DNA from: Comamonadaceae bacterium
Lineage (GTDB): Bacteria > Pseudomonadota > Gammaproteobacteria > Burkholderiales > Burkholderiaceae_C
Assembly (NCBI GenBank): GCA_021299875.1
Contig: JAJTEW010000006.1
Location: forward strand, 103,165-167,164
DNA: 64,000 bases
Reading direction: 5' to 3'
Made by a program: the position numbers and the translations under genes. Positions 18,462 through 27,447 of the stretch are shown here, piece by piece (within the stretch, counting starts at the first letter, position 1; each line of letters starts with the position of its first letter). The notes under the pieces were generated by a model. That model ran no database searches and was not told the origin of the DNA. It saw nothing but the letters and a program-made list of their open reading frames with translations.

Positions 18462-19001
18462 TTACTTCTTCTTGGTCGCTTTGGGGGCGGCGGTGACAGA
18501 CTGGGTCACTGCGGCGATGTTGGACTCGGCCATGTCGGTGGCTTGCTTGACCGCTTTTTGCACCGACTCGTAAGCGGTGTTGGCTGCGGTCACGGCACCC
18601 TTCATCATGGCCACGGCTTGCTCGGAGCCGGCCGGTGCATTTTGGGCGGCGGTCTCCACCAGGGTGGCGAACTGCTTTTGGGCAGCAGCCGATTGCGCTT
18701 CCATGGCTTTGGTGAATTCGTTGCCAGTGCCCGAAGCGATGTCATAGAGGTGACGGCTGTAGGCGGCGGTTTTTTCGGCCAAAGGCTGGAACAGGTTGGC
18801 TTGCATGGCCATCAATTCTTGGGCGTCTTTCACGCTCAAAACAGCTTGTGTGCTGTGGGCCGACTCGTCCAAGGCGGCTTTGGCTGCGCTCAGGTTGAGT
18901 TCGACCAGTTTTTCCATGCCTTCGAAGGCTTTGGCGGTCAGGCCAAACAGCGTTTCCACGTTGGCTTTGTGTGAGGCGACGATTTGTTCGGGTGTCATCA
19001 T
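18462..19001 (-). CDS. phaP: Phasin, polyhydroxyalkanoate granule protein
   Basis: 179 residues from ATG 19001, chosen because GGAG lies six bases upstream. Mostly amphipathic helix: [20 protein letters not shown], then [43 protein letters not shown] and an alanine-rich lysine-ended tail (APKATKKK). This is the Phasin_2/TIGR01841 layout of Burkholderiales phasins that coat PHA storage granules and control their size. A palindrome at 19068-19082 may be the operator for PhaR. It ends towards the terminator at 18334-18364. Confidence 0.92.
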   Translation of the reverse strand: MMTPEQIVASHKANVETLFGLTAKAFEGMEKLVELNLSAAKAALDESAHSTQAVLSVKDAQELMAMQANLFQPLAEKTAAYSRHLYDIASGTGNEFTKAMEAQSAAAQKQFATLVETAAQNAPAGSEQAVAMMKGAVTAANTAYESVQKAVKQATDMAESNIAAVTQSVTAAPKATKKK

Positions 19002-19067
19002 GAGGGGCTCCAGATCAGGTTTGGTTTCAAGAAGACTGCGCCGAAACTGGCCGAGGCCATACAAATT

Positions 19068-19082
19068 TGTTGCAGTGCAGCA
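19068..19082. promoter_or_regulatory. Palindrome in the phasin promoter (PhaR-type candidate)
   Basis: TGTTGCAGTGCAGCA has arms TGTTGCA/TGCAGCA pairing at six of seven positions around a central G, 67 bases upstream of phaP. TGC/GCA-rich dyads in front of phasin genes are where PhaR binds in related bacteria; the assignment here is inference. Confidence 0.4.
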
Positions 19083-19186
19083 TAGGGTGAATTCTAGGGT
19101 TTCTACTGGTTATGACAAGGGGATGGGCCCACACGTGGCTCAGTTTAGAGAGTGTTTTCTAGAATCGCCTTGTTTTGAATCAATCC

Positions 19187-20125
19187 ATGCACGCTTATTA
19201 CGCCGACCACTTTGTCCTGCCTTTGCCCGAGGGCCATCGTTTTCCGATGCGCAAGTACAGCCGACTGCGGGATCGCTTGACGCAAGAGTTGCCGGCCGTT
19301 GTCATGCGTGAGGCCCCGGCCGCCAGTGACGGCGAGCTGGCGCTGGTGCACACGCCCGCTTACATCCAAGGCGTGGCCTCGGGCAACTTGGAGCCAGCGG
19401 TGCAGCGCGAGATCGGTTTTCCCTGGAGTCCGGCCATGGCCGAGCGGGCCAGGCGCTCGGTGGGCGCGACCGTGGCCGCTGCCCGTGATGCCCTGACCCA
19501 AGGTGTGGCGGGCAACTTGGCTGGTGGCACGCACCACGCTTATGCGCACAAGGGCGGGGGATTTTGTGTGTTCAACGACATCGCGGTAACCGCCCGCCTG
19601 ATGCAGGCCGAGGCCTGGCGGCACCGACGTCAGCCTTTGAAAGTCGCGGTGATTGACTTGGATGTGCACCAAGGCAATGGCACCGCCCATGTGTTTGCCA
19701 ACGACCCCAGCGTGTTCACCTTGTCGATGCATGGCGAAAAAAACTTCCCCTTTCGCAAGGAACCGAGCGATCTGGATGTGGGCCTGCCGGATGGCTGTAC
19801 CGACGAGCCTTATCTGGCGGCCCTCCATCAATCGCTGCAAACGCTGCTAGACCGGTTCGATCCGCAGTTGGTGATTTACCTGGCCGGAGCCGACCCGCAC
19901 GAGGGTGACCGTCTGGGTCGCCTAAAATTGACGATGGACGGCATGCAGGCCCGCGACAGGGTGGTGATGGATTGGGCTTGGCAACGCAAACTGCCGGTGG
20001 TCATGTGCATGGGTGGCGGTTACGGACACGACATCGAAACCACGGTTCAAGTCCAAATGCAGACCTGGGATGTGGCTTTGGGCTACTGGCGCCTGTGGCA
20101 AGACTGGCACAATCGCGGGCGATGA
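19187..20125 (+). CDS. Histone-deacetylase-family amidohydrolase
   Basis: 312 residues from ATG 19187. Zinc-dependent deacetylase fold of the HDAC/AcuC/acetylpolyamine amidohydrolase superfamily. GGTHHAYAHKGGGFCVFNDIA carries the catalytic histidine pair, DLDVHQGNGTAHVF the first zinc ligands (Asp and His), and GADPHEGDRLGRLKL the third (Asp); MCMGGGYGHD is the terminal glycine motif. The bacterial substrate could be an acetylated amine or protein lysine. It heads a coupled operon: the stop overlaps the start of the thioesterase gene by ATGA, and nitroreductase and a Liv-type importer follow. Confidence 0.9.
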   Translation: MHAYYADHFVLPLPEGHRFPMRKYSRLRDRLTQELPAVVMREAPAASDGELALVHTPAYIQGVASGNLEPAVQREIGFPWSPAMAERARRSVGATVAAARDALTQGVAGNLAGGTHHAYAHKGGGFCVFNDIAVTARLMQAEAWRHRRQPLKVAVIDLDVHQGNGTAHVFANDPSVFTLSMHGEKNFPFRKEPSDLDVGLPDGCTDEPYLAALHQSLQTLLDRFDPQLVIYLAGADPHEGDRLGRLKLTMDGMQARDRVVMDWAWQRKLPVVMCMGGGYGHDIETTVQVQMQTWDVALGYWRLWQDWHNRGR

Positions 20126-20586
20126 ACACCCCTGCAAACGCCCCTGCAACAGTCCCCGCCAAAGCGCAGCCTGACGCGCGCAGCCGCTACAAAGCCTTTC
20201 GCGCCATCAGCACCCGCTGGATGGACAACGATGTGTATGGCCATGTGAACAACGTGGTGTATTACAGCTGGTTCGACACGGCAGTGAACGCCACCCTGAT
20301 CGAGCAGGGTGTGCTGGACATCCACACGGGCAGCACCATCGGGCTGGTTGTGGAAACCCAGTGTTTTTACTTCGCGCCGCTGGCCTTTCCACAGACCATC
20401 GACGCAGGCATCCGCGTGGCCAAACTGGGCACCTCCAGCGTGCGCTACGAGGTGGGCCTGTTCGCGCAAGGCGAAGATTTGACGGCCGCCCGGGGCCACT
20501 TTGTGCACGTGTACGTGGACCGCGAGACCCGCCGTCCCGTGCCCCTGCCCGCCGCACTCAAAGCATTTCTGGAGACATTGACATGA
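20122..20586 (+). CDS. 4-hydroxybenzoyl-CoA thioesterase-like (hotdog) protein
   Basis: 154 residues; ATG 20122 overlaps the previous stop (ATGA). The hotdog motif TRWMDNDVYGHVNNVVYYSWFD contains the D-x3-H-x-NN core of the 4HBT/YbgC type, in which the Asp (or equivalent) activates water for acyl-CoA hydrolysis. The remainder, QCFYFAPLAFPQTIDAGIRV and TSSVRYEVGLF, follows the family strands. Likely hydrolyses an acyl-CoA; substrate unknown. Between an HDAC-like hydrolase and a nitroreductase in one transcript. Confidence 0.88.
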   Translation: MNTPANAPATVPAKAQPDARSRYKAFRAISTRWMDNDVYGHVNNVVYYSWFDTAVNATLIEQGVLDIHTGSTIGLVVETQCFYFAPLAFPQTIDAGIRVAKLGTSSVRYEVGLFAQGEDLTAARGHFVHVYVDRETRRPVPLPAALKAFLETLT

Positions 20587-21320
20587 GCATTTTGGACATC
20601 GGACCCCAGGTCAGCACCCGCGTGAACGACCCGACCAGCGTGGATGCGGCCATCCTGAGCCGTTTTTCGGCCCGCGCGTATTTGCCAAAGCCGGTAGACC
20701 GCGCTGTGCTGCAAGAGGTGCTGGGTGTTGCGGCCCGCTCACCCAGCGGCACCAACACCCAGCCCTGGAAGGTCTATGTGCTTCAAGGCGCTAAGCGCGA
20801 TGAGCTGGTGGCCAAGACCTGCGCTGCGCACAACGCCATCAGCGCCAACCCCGCGCTGGCTGCTGACTTCGCCGAGGCCTACGACTATTACCCCGAAAAA
20901 TGGGTCAGCCCCTACATCGACCGCCGCCGCGAGTGCGGTTTTGGCCTCTATGGCGTGCTGGGCATTGGCAAAGGCGACAAAGCCATGATGCATGCGCAAC
21001 ATCAGAAAAACTTCCGCTTTTTCGACGCGCCTGTGGGCCTGATCTTCACCATCGACAAGGTCATGGGCCGGGGCAGTTTGCTCGACTACGGCATGTTCTT
21101 GCAAAGCATCATGGTGGCCGCGCGTTCGCGGGGCCTGCACACCTGCCCGCAAGCGGCCTGGAACGGGTTTTCCAAAATCATCTTGCCGCTGGTGGGTGCG
21201 GGTGACAACGAAATGGTGGTCTGCGGCATGTCGCTGGGCTATGCCGACGAGTCGGCTTTGGTCAACACCTTTCAGACCACACGGGTGCCAGCGCATGATT
21301 TCACCCACTGGGTCGACTGA
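20583..21320 (+). CDS. Nitroreductase family protein
   Basis: 245 residues, ATG 20583 overlapping the previous stop (ATGA). FMN-dependent nitroreductase fold: RFSARAYLPKPVDRAVLQEV and AARSPSGTNTQPWKVYVL at the N-terminus (flavin phosphate binding), DAPVGLIFTIDK in the centre, and GLHTCPQAAWNGF plus EMVVCGMSLGYAD at the C-terminus. These enzymes reduce nitro compounds, quinones or flavins with NAD(P)H; the substrate is not apparent. In the same operon as the thioesterase upstream and 29 bases ahead of the LivHM gene. Confidence 0.9.
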   Translation: MSILDIGPQVSTRVNDPTSVDAAILSRFSARAYLPKPVDRAVLQEVLGVAARSPSGTNTQPWKVYVLQGAKRDELVAKTCAAHNAISANPALAADFAEAYDYYPEKWVSPYIDRRRECGFGLYGVLGIGKGDKAMMHAQHQKNFRFFDAPVGLIFTIDKVMGRGSLLDYGMFLQSIMVAARSRGLHTCPQAAWNGFSKIILPLVGAGDNEMVVCGMSLGYADESALVNTFQTTRVPAHDFTHWVD

Positions 21321-21349
21321 GGCCTTGCCATCCAAGACGAGGGTCTGAT

Positions 21350-23221
21350 TTGGGATTCGAAGCACTGGCGTTGCAACTGCTCAATGGGCTGAGCCACGCC
21401 ACCACCTTGTTCTTGATGGCTTCCGGCCTGACGCTGATTTTTGGCGTGACCCGGATCGTCAATTTTGCCCACGGCAGTTTTTTCATGCTCGGTGCGTTGT
21501 GGTCGGCGCATGCGTTGACCGATTGGTGGCCCGCGATGGCCAACTCGGCTTGGGCTTATGGTGCGGTCATTTTGATGGGGGCCTGCGTGGCCGCTTTACT
21601 GGGGGCCATGACCGAAGTGTTGCTTTTGAAGCGCATGCGCCACGCCCCGCAGCTGTACCAACTGGTGGCCACCTTTGGGCTGACGCTGGCGTTGCACGAC
21701 GCCATGCGCTGGTATTTTGGGCCGGAAGAGGTTTTTGCGCCGCGCTTTCCGGGCCTCAAGGGTGCGATCCAGCTGGGGGAATCGTATTTTCCGACCTGGC
21801 AACTTTTCACCTTGGCGCTGGGCCCCTTGGTCTGGCTGGGCCTGCACCTCTTGCTCACGCGCACGCTGTGGGGGCAACGCGTGAAGGCCGCCACGCAAGA
21901 CCGCGAGATGTTGGGCGCCCTGGGTGTGAATCCAGCGCCCCTGATGTTGGGCGTGGTGATGTTGGGCTGCGCACTGGCGGGCCTGGCCGGGGCGCTGCAG
22001 TTGCCGCGCGAGCCGGCGCATTTGCAAATGGACGTGAACGTGGTGGTCGAGACCTTTGTGGTGGTGGTCACCGGGGGCCTGGGCAGCATTGGCGGGGCGT
22101 TTGCAGCGGCGGTGCTGATTGGGGTGATCCATGCCTTGGGTTTGAGTTTTTTTCCGCAAGCGACTTTGGTGCTGGTGTTTTTGACCATGGCCGTGGTGCT
22201 GGTCTGGCGGCCGCAGGGCCTGGCCGGGTCGGCTGGCCATGCCGAGCAACGTGAGAGCGTGCCGGTGTTTGCACTGTGGCCCGCGGCCGGATGGGGGCGG
22301 GCGATGTTTGCCCTGGCCTTTGTGGGCTTGACGCTGCTGGCTTGGGGCCAGGGCGATTACGGCCGCAGCCTGGCCGAAGATGTGATGGTGATGATGCTGT
22401 TTGGCCTGAGCCTGCAGTGGATGATGGCTTTGGGCGGTTTGGTCAGTTTTGGCCATGCGGCTTTTTTTGCGCTGGGTGCTTATGGCGCGGCGCTGGCACA
22501 CCTGCACTGGGGCGCGGGTTTGCTGACCGCTTTGGCCGCGGGCATGGCGTTGGCGTTGGCCGTGGCTTTGGCTTTTGGGGCTTTGGTGGTGCGCAGCAGT
22601 GGGGTGTACTTGGCCATGCTCTCGCTGGCGCTGGCGCAAATGATTTGGGCCGGGGCCACGCAATGGGTGGGCCTGACGGGCGGTGACAACGGTTTGATTG
22701 GCTTGCGCTTGATCGCGGCCGAATCGCGCGCTTTGGCGGATGCGGTGTTGTGCGCCTTCATGCTTTTGGCCATCGTGGGCATGGCCCGCGTGGTTCGCTC
22801 CAGTCGGGGCGCGGCTTTGCAGGCGCTGCGCGATGCGCCCTTGAGGGCCGCAGCCAGTGGCTTACCGGTGCAGGCCTTGCGCTACCAGGTGTTTGTGGGC
22901 AGCGCCACGCTGGCAGGGTTGGCTGGCGGGCTATGGGCCGCCTTCAAAGGGGCGGTGTTTCCGTCGGTGGCTTCGGTGGCCATGTCGGTGGATGCCTTGC
23001 TGGTCATCTTGCTCGGCGGTGTACACCAACTGTGGGGCTCGGCCGTGGGCAGTGCGCTGTTGGTGTGGGGTGGGGCCGAGCTGGGTCGGGGCCTCGAGTA
23101 TTGGCGCGGCGTTTTGGGGCTGGTGATCATGTTGGTCATGGTGCTGGCGCCCAGTGGCGTTCTGGGTGGTTTGCAAATGCTGAGGGTCCGCTGGATGCCC
23201 CCTCAGGGTGGCCGCACATGA
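21350..23221 (+). CDS. Fused LivH-LivM branched-chain ABC permease
   Basis: 623 residues. The first half (to about 290) is a LivH-type permease: LFLMASGLTLIFGVTRIVNF followed by AHGSFFMLGA, and later VVTGGLGSIGGAFAAAVLIG. The second half is a LivM-type permease: LSLQWMMALGGLVSFGHAAF and LRDAPLRAAASGLPV as the coupling loop. The start is TTG 21350, with GAGGG upstream. Its stop overlaps the livG start (ATGA). Imports branched-chain amino acids or other small carboxylates/amides with the two ATPases downstream; no binding-protein gene is present nearby. Confidence 0.92.
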   Translation: MGFEALALQLLNGLSHATTLFLMASGLTLIFGVTRIVNFAHGSFFMLGALWSAHALTDWWPAMANSAWAYGAVILMGACVAALLGAMTEVLLLKRMRHAPQLYQLVATFGLTLALHDAMRWYFGPEEVFAPRFPGLKGAIQLGESYFPTWQLFTLALGPLVWLGLHLLLTRTLWGQRVKAATQDREMLGALGVNPAPLMLGVVMLGCALAGLAGALQLPREPAHLQMDVNVVVETFVVVVTGGLGSIGGAFAAAVLIGVIHALGLSFFPQATLVLVFLTMAVVLVWRPQGLAGSAGHAEQRESVPVFALWPAAGWGRAMFALAFVGLTLLAWGQGDYGRSLAEDVMVMMLFGLSLQWMMALGGLVSFGHAAFFALGAYGAALAHLHWGAGLLTALAAGMALALAVALAFGALVVRSSGVYLAMLSLALAQMIWAGATQWVGLTGGDNGLIGLRLIAAESRALADAVLCAFMLLAIVGMARVVRSSRGAALQALRDAPLRAAASGLPVQALRYQVFVGSATLAGLAGGLWAAFKGAVFPSVASVAMSVDALLVILLGGVHQLWGSAVGSALLVWGGAELGRGLEYWRGVLGLVIMLVMVLAPSGVLGGLQMLRVRWMPPQGGRT

Positions 23222-24063
23222 GCGCCGAGCAGGCATTGCAGGTCCAGGGCCTGGTCAAGCACTTTGGCGGCGTGCGGGCGCTCGATGGCGTGGACTTTGT
23301 GGTGTCAGCAGGCCAGTGCGTGGCCCTGATCGGTCCCAACGGCGCGGGCAAGTCGACCTGTTTTGCCTGCTTGGCGGGCCAGCAAGTGCCCACGGCGGGC
23401 GAGGTGCTGTGGCAAGGCCAATCGCTGTTGGGCAAACCGCCCGCCGAGCGCCAACGCCTGGGCGTGGCGCGCACCTTTCAGGTGGCACAAACCTTTGAAG
23501 CTTTGACGGTGCTGCAAAACATCCAGCTGGTGCTGCGGGGTGCTGCGCCGCTGGCCTGGTGGGACCGGCTGGACCGCCGCCAGCCCGAGCGGGCGCTGAG
23601 ACTGGCGGCGCAAGCGGGCTTGAAAGACCAAGCCAACGCCACCGTGGCCGATTTGCCCTATGGTGCGAAAAAGCGCTTGGAGCTGGCCATGGCACTATCG
23701 GGCCTTCCCGACTCAGCTGCTGATTCGGTCTCCGATGGAGGGCCGCGCAAAAGCCCGTCTTTGCTGCTGCTGGACGAGCCCGCTGCAGGACTGGCCCTGG
23801 CCGAGCGGGCCGACATGATGGCCCTGGTGCGGCAAGTGGCCGCTCAAGGTGTGACGGTGCTTTACACCGAGCACAACATGGATGCGGTGTTTGGCGTGGC
23901 CGACCGGGTGTTGGTGCTGATGCATGGCCGTTTGGTGGCCGACGGCCTGCCCGAAGCGGTGGCGCAAGACCCCAAGGTGCGCGAACGCTACCTGGGGCTG
24001 GATTTCGATCTGAACGCCAGCGTGAATACCGATGCGAAAGGCCTGCACCATGCTCAAGGTTGA
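23218..24063 (+). CDS. livG: Liv-type ABC transporter ATPase LivG with an insertion
   Basis: 281 residues. Walker A GPNGAGKST, Q-loop region RTFQVAQTFEALTV, signature LPYGAKKRLELAMAL, Walker B LLLLDEPAAGLALAE and the switch His in TEHNMDAVF. Between signature and Walker B there are roughly 14 extra residues (LPDSAADSVSDGGPRKSP) not normally found, since most LivG proteins run straight from the signature into the short linker. ATG 23218 overlaps the permease stop; the end overlaps livF by 14 bases. Confidence 0.9.
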   Translation: MSAEQALQVQGLVKHFGGVRALDGVDFVVSAGQCVALIGPNGAGKSTCFACLAGQQVPTAGEVLWQGQSLLGKPPAERQRLGVARTFQVAQTFEALTVLQNIQLVLRGAAPLAWWDRLDRRQPERALRLAAQAGLKDQANATVADLPYGAKKRLELAMALSGLPDSAADSVSDGGPRKSPSLLLLDEPAAGLALAERADMMALVRQVAAQGVTVLYTEHNMDAVFGVADRVLVLMHGRLVADGLPEAVAQDPKVRERYLGLDFDLNASVNTDAKGLHHAQG

Positions 24064-24706
24064 AGGTCTGAATGCCTGGTATGGCCAAGCCCAGGCTTTG
24101 TTCGAGGTGAGTTTGTCGGTGGGCGAGGGCGAACTGGTCGTCATCCAGGGTTTGAATGGCGCGGGCAAGTCCACCTTGCTGCAAAGCCTGATCGGCATTG
24201 GCCCCCGGGCGCAAGGCCAGATCAGCTGGCGAGGCGCACCGATTCAGGACTGGCCTGCACACCGACGCGCCCGGGCGGGCTTGGGTTTTGTCGCCGAGGA
24301 CCGGCGTTTGTTCACCGGCTTGTCGGTCAAGGAAAACCTGTGGATTGCCGCGCCACCCCGCGCATGGCCCAGCGATCAGGCCACACCCGCGCTGCGCTTT
24401 GACCGCGTGATGGCCTTGTTCCCGCAGCTGCAAACCATGCTGCACCGTCCAGCCAGTCAAATGAGCGGGGGCGAGCAGCAAATGCTGGCGCTGGCGCGCA
24501 CCCTCATGACCGCCCCGCGCCTGTTGCTGCTGGACGAGCCTTGCGAAGGCATCGCCCCTGTGCTGGTGGCGGCCATGCGCGACGCGCTGCTGCAACTGGC
24601 CCGCGAAGGCGTGGCCATGTTGGTGGCGGAGCAAAACAACATCTTGGCCCTGCATGCGCAGCGGGTGCTGGTGCTGACCAGTGGGCGCATGGACTCGGCG
24701 GCATGA
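24050..24706 (+). CDS. livF: Liv-type ABC transporter ATPase LivF
   Basis: 218 residues from ATG 24050, inside the livG coding end. Walker A QGLNGAGKSTL, Q-loop GFVAEDRRLFTGLSV, signature ASQMSGGEQQMLALAR, Walker B LLLLDEPCEGIAP and the H-loop position AEQNN (as in LivF proteins, where Gln-Asn follows Glu). It pairs with LivG in energising the LivHM permease. Last gene of the HDAC-to-livF operon; 78 bases follow before pncB, which has its own leader. Confidence 0.92.
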   Translation: MLKVEGLNAWYGQAQALFEVSLSVGEGELVVIQGLNGAGKSTLLQSLIGIGPRAQGQISWRGAPIQDWPAHRRARAGLGFVAEDRRLFTGLSVKENLWIAAPPRAWPSDQATPALRFDRVMALFPQLQTMLHRPASQMSGGEQQMLALARTLMTAPRLLLLDEPCEGIAPVLVAAMRDALLQLAREGVAMLVAEQNNILALHAQRVLVLTSGRMDSAA

Positions 24707-24784
24707 AGCTCGCTTGAGTGGCGTGGGCATCCCTTACACTGCCCGACAAGCACGAGTGGCCCAAGCCATCAGAGACAACACACC

Positions 24785-25969
24785 ATGATCATCACCAGCC
24801 TGCTCGACACCGACCTGTATAAGTTCACCATGATGCAGGTCGTGCTGCACCAGTTTCCGGGAGCGCAGGTCGAATACAAGTTCAAGTGCCGCAACCCGGG
24901 GGTGCCCCTGGCGCCTTTTGCCGAAGAAATTCGCCGTGAGATCCGCTCCTTGTGCAGCCTGAACTTTAAGGAGACCGAACTGCATTACCTGCGTTCGCTG
25001 CGCTTCATCAAAAGTGACTTTGTGGATTTTTTGGGCCTTTTCAAGCTCAATGAAAAATGCATTGAAGTCTGGCCACTGCCCACAGGTGAGATCGACATCA
25101 CCATCCGCGGCCCTTGGTTGCACACCATCTTGTTTGAAATCCCGGTGCTGGCCATCGTCAACGAGGTGTTCTTTCGCAACACCCAAAAGGTGCCCGACCT
25201 GATGGAGGGTCGGCGCCGTTTGGACACCAAGATTGCGCAGTTGCAGGCCACTGGCCTTGAAACCCTGAAAATTGCCGACTACGGCACGCGCAGGCGCTTT
25301 TCGCGCGCCTGGCATGAAGAAGTCTTGCGTGTCTTGTCGGCCCGCTTGGGCACAGGGCCCGAGGGCCAGTTTGCTGGAACCAGCAACGTTTATTACGCCT
25401 ACCTGTTGGGCCTGACGCCCTTGGGTACCATGGCGCACGAGTACCTGCAGGCCGCCCAGGCATTGGGGCCCCGTTTGCGCGACAGCCAGGTCTTTGCCTT
25501 TGAGTCTTGGGCCAAAGAGTACCGGGGTGATTTGGGCATAGCACTGAGCGATGTGTACGGCTTCAATGCTTTTTTGCGTGACTTCGACCTGTACTTTTGC
25601 AAGTTGTTTGACGGCGCACGGCACGACAGCGGCGACCCTTTCTCTTGGGGCGAGCGCATGATTGCGCATTACCAAAACAACCGCGTGGATCCCAAGACCA
25701 AGACACTGATTTTCAGTGACAGCCTGACCGTGCCGCGCACCATTGAACTCTTCCAGCAGTTCAGGGGGCGTTGCCAGTTGGCTTTTGGCGTGGGCACCAA
25801 CTTGACCAATGACCTGGGTTATGAAGCATTGCAAATTGTGATCAAGATGACCCGGTGCAATGGCCAGCCTGTGGCCAAACTGTCTGATTCCCCCGGCAAG
25901 GGCATGTGTGAGGATGAAAAGTATTTGGCTTATTTGAGCCAAGTGTTTGAAATTTCTACAGCGGTCTGA
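24785..25969 (+). CDS. pncB: Nicotinate phosphoribosyltransferase
   Basis: Converts nicotinate and PRPP to nicotinate mononucleotide in NAD salvage. 394 residues, as in E. coli Pnc[21 protein letters not shown] at the N-terminus, [28 protein letters not shown]-like [21 protein letters not shown], and the C-terminal phosphate-binding [12 protein letters not shown] are diagnostic. The conserved His of [10 protein letters not shown] is near the catalytic segment. It appears monocistronic, between livF and the antiporter gene. Confidence 0.95.
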   Translation: MIITSLLDTDLYKFTMMQVVLHQFPGAQVEYKFKCRNPGVPLAPFAEEIRREIRSLCSLNFKETELHYLRSLRFIKSDFVDFLGLFKLNEKCIEVWPLPTGEIDITIRGPWLHTILFEIPVLAIVNEVFFRNTQKVPDLMEGRRRLDTKIAQLQATGLETLKIADYGTRRRFSRAWHEEVLRVLSARLGTGPEGQFAGTSNVYYAYLLGLTPLGTMAHEYLQAAQALGPRLRDSQVFAFESWAKEYRGDLGIALSDVYGFNAFLRDFDLYFCKLFDGARHDSGDPFSWGERMIAHYQNNRVDPKTKTLIFSDSLTVPRTIELFQQFRGRCQLAFGVGTNLTNDLGYEALQIVIKMTRCNGQPVAKLSDSPGKGMCEDEKYLAYLSQVFEISTAV

Positions 25970-26022
25970 AAGGGATGAGGGTGCCCGTTAACATACGGCA
26001 CCTTTTTGCAGGAGTTGCACTG

Positions 26023-27447
26023 ATGACACTATTGGGTAAGAGATGGAACGCTTGGCCGGCTTTGTCAATTTTGCTGGCCTTGTCCCCTGGGGCTTTTGCC
26101 GCCGATTTTGACGGGGCGCAGTTGTCCGGCATTTGGGGCGTGCCTTTTGCGGGCATCTTGTTGTCGATTGCCTTGATGCCTTTGTTGGTGCCGCAATTTT
26201 GGCACCACCATTACGGCAAAGTGGCAGCAGCCTGGGGTTTGGCATTTTTGCTGCCCTTTGCAATCGTGTTTGGGCCGTCAGCAGCGGGCGTCAACGTGGT
26301 GCATGCGCTGTTTGCCGAATACATCCCTTTCATCATTTTGCTGACCGCCCTGTTCACCGTGTCCGGTGGTATTTTCATCCGCGGCAACTTGCACGGCAGT
26401 CCGGGATTGAACACCGCCATCTTGGCCATCGGTGCTTTTTTGGCCAGTTTCATGGGCACCACGGGGGCTTCCATGCTGCTGATCCGCCCCCTGATTCGTG
26501 CCAACGACGACCGAAAACATGTGGCCCATGTGGTGGTTTTCTTCATCTTCATCGTGTCCAACGCCGGAGGCGCACTGACCCCCTTGGGTGACCCACCCTT
26601 GTTTTTGGGCTTCCTCAAAGGGGTGGACTTTTTCTGGACTGTGAAAACCCTGTTGCCCGAAACCTTGTTCATGGTGGGCAGCCTGTTGGCCATTTTTTAC
26701 CTGATCGACTCTTGGTACTACCACCGACGTGAAGAGTTGTTGCCGAAAGACCCCACGCCAGACTCCAAGGCCATTGGCTTTGATGGCGGCATCAACTTTG
26801 TCCTGCTTGGGGCCGTGGTGGCTTTGGTGTTGATGAGCGGCTTTTGGAAGTCGCCTGTTTCTTTCAATATTTATGGCACCGAGGTCGGATTGCCCGGCAT
26901 TTTGCGTGACATCGGCTTGGTGGTGGTTGCACTTGTTTCGCTCAAAATCACGCCCAGTCAGGTGCACGCCGATAACCAGTTCGGTTGGGCGCCGATGGCC
27001 GAGGTGGCCAAGCTCTTTGCGGGCATTTTCCTGACCATCATCCCGGTGATCGCCATGCTCAAGGCCGGAGCGGATGGGCCCTTTGGAGCAGTGGTCCGGG
27101 CCGTCACCCAGCCCGATGGCAGCCCAGATGTCTTGATGTATTTTTGGATCACGGGTGCTTTGAGCTCGTTCCTCGACAACGCGCCGACTTACTTGGTGTT
27201 TTTCAACACGGCGGGCGGTGATCCGCAGGTCTTGATGACGACCTTGGCGCCGACCTTGGCGGCCATCTCGGCCGGTGCTGTGTTCATGGGCGCCAACACC
27301 TACATTGGCAATGCGCCCAATTTGATGGTCAAAGCCATCGCCGAAGACCGTGGCGTGAAAATGCCCAGCTTCTTTGGCTACATGATGTGGTCAGGGGGCA
27401 TTTTGGTGCCCTTGTTTGTGGTGATGAGTTTTATCTGGTTCAAATGA
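26023..27447 (+). CDS. Sodium:proton antiporter-like (CitMHS/NhaD superfamily)
   Basis: 474 residues from ATG 26023, chosen because AGGAG lies eight bases upstream and a signal-like segment ending SPGAFAADF follows. About a dozen hydrophobic helices. GGALTPLGDPPLFLGFLKGV and TGALSSFLDNAPTYLVFFN are the paired ion-transporter motifs of the ArsB/NhaD/CitMHS_2 group; FMGTTGASMLLIRPLIRAN precedes the first. Annotated in relatives as a Na+/H+ antiporter or putative citrate transporter; the transported ion cannot be decided from sequence. The stop overlaps the start of the dehydrogenase gene. Confidence 0.85.
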   Translation: MTLLGKRWNAWPALSILLALSPGAFAADFDGAQLSGIWGVPFAGILLSIALMPLLVPQFWHHHYGKVAAAWGLAFLLPFAIVFGPSAAGVNVVHALFAEYIPFIILLTALFTVSGGIFIRGNLHGSPGLNTAILAIGAFLASFMGTTGASMLLIRPLIRANDDRKHVAHVVVFFIFIVSNAGGALTPLGDPPLFLGFLKGVDFFWTVKTLLPETLFMVGSLLAIFYLIDSWYYHRREELLPKDPTPDSKAIGFDGGINFVLLGAVVALVLMSGFWKSPVSFNIYGTEVGLPGILRDIGLVVVALVSLKITPSQVHADNQFGWAPMAEVAKLFAGIFLTIIPVIAMLKAGADGPFGAVVRAVTQPDGSPDVLMYFWITGALSSFLDNAPTYLVFFNTAGGDPQVLMTTLAPTLAAISAGAVFMGANTYIGNAPNLMVKAIAEDRGVKMPSFFGYMMWSGGILVPLFVVMSFIWFK

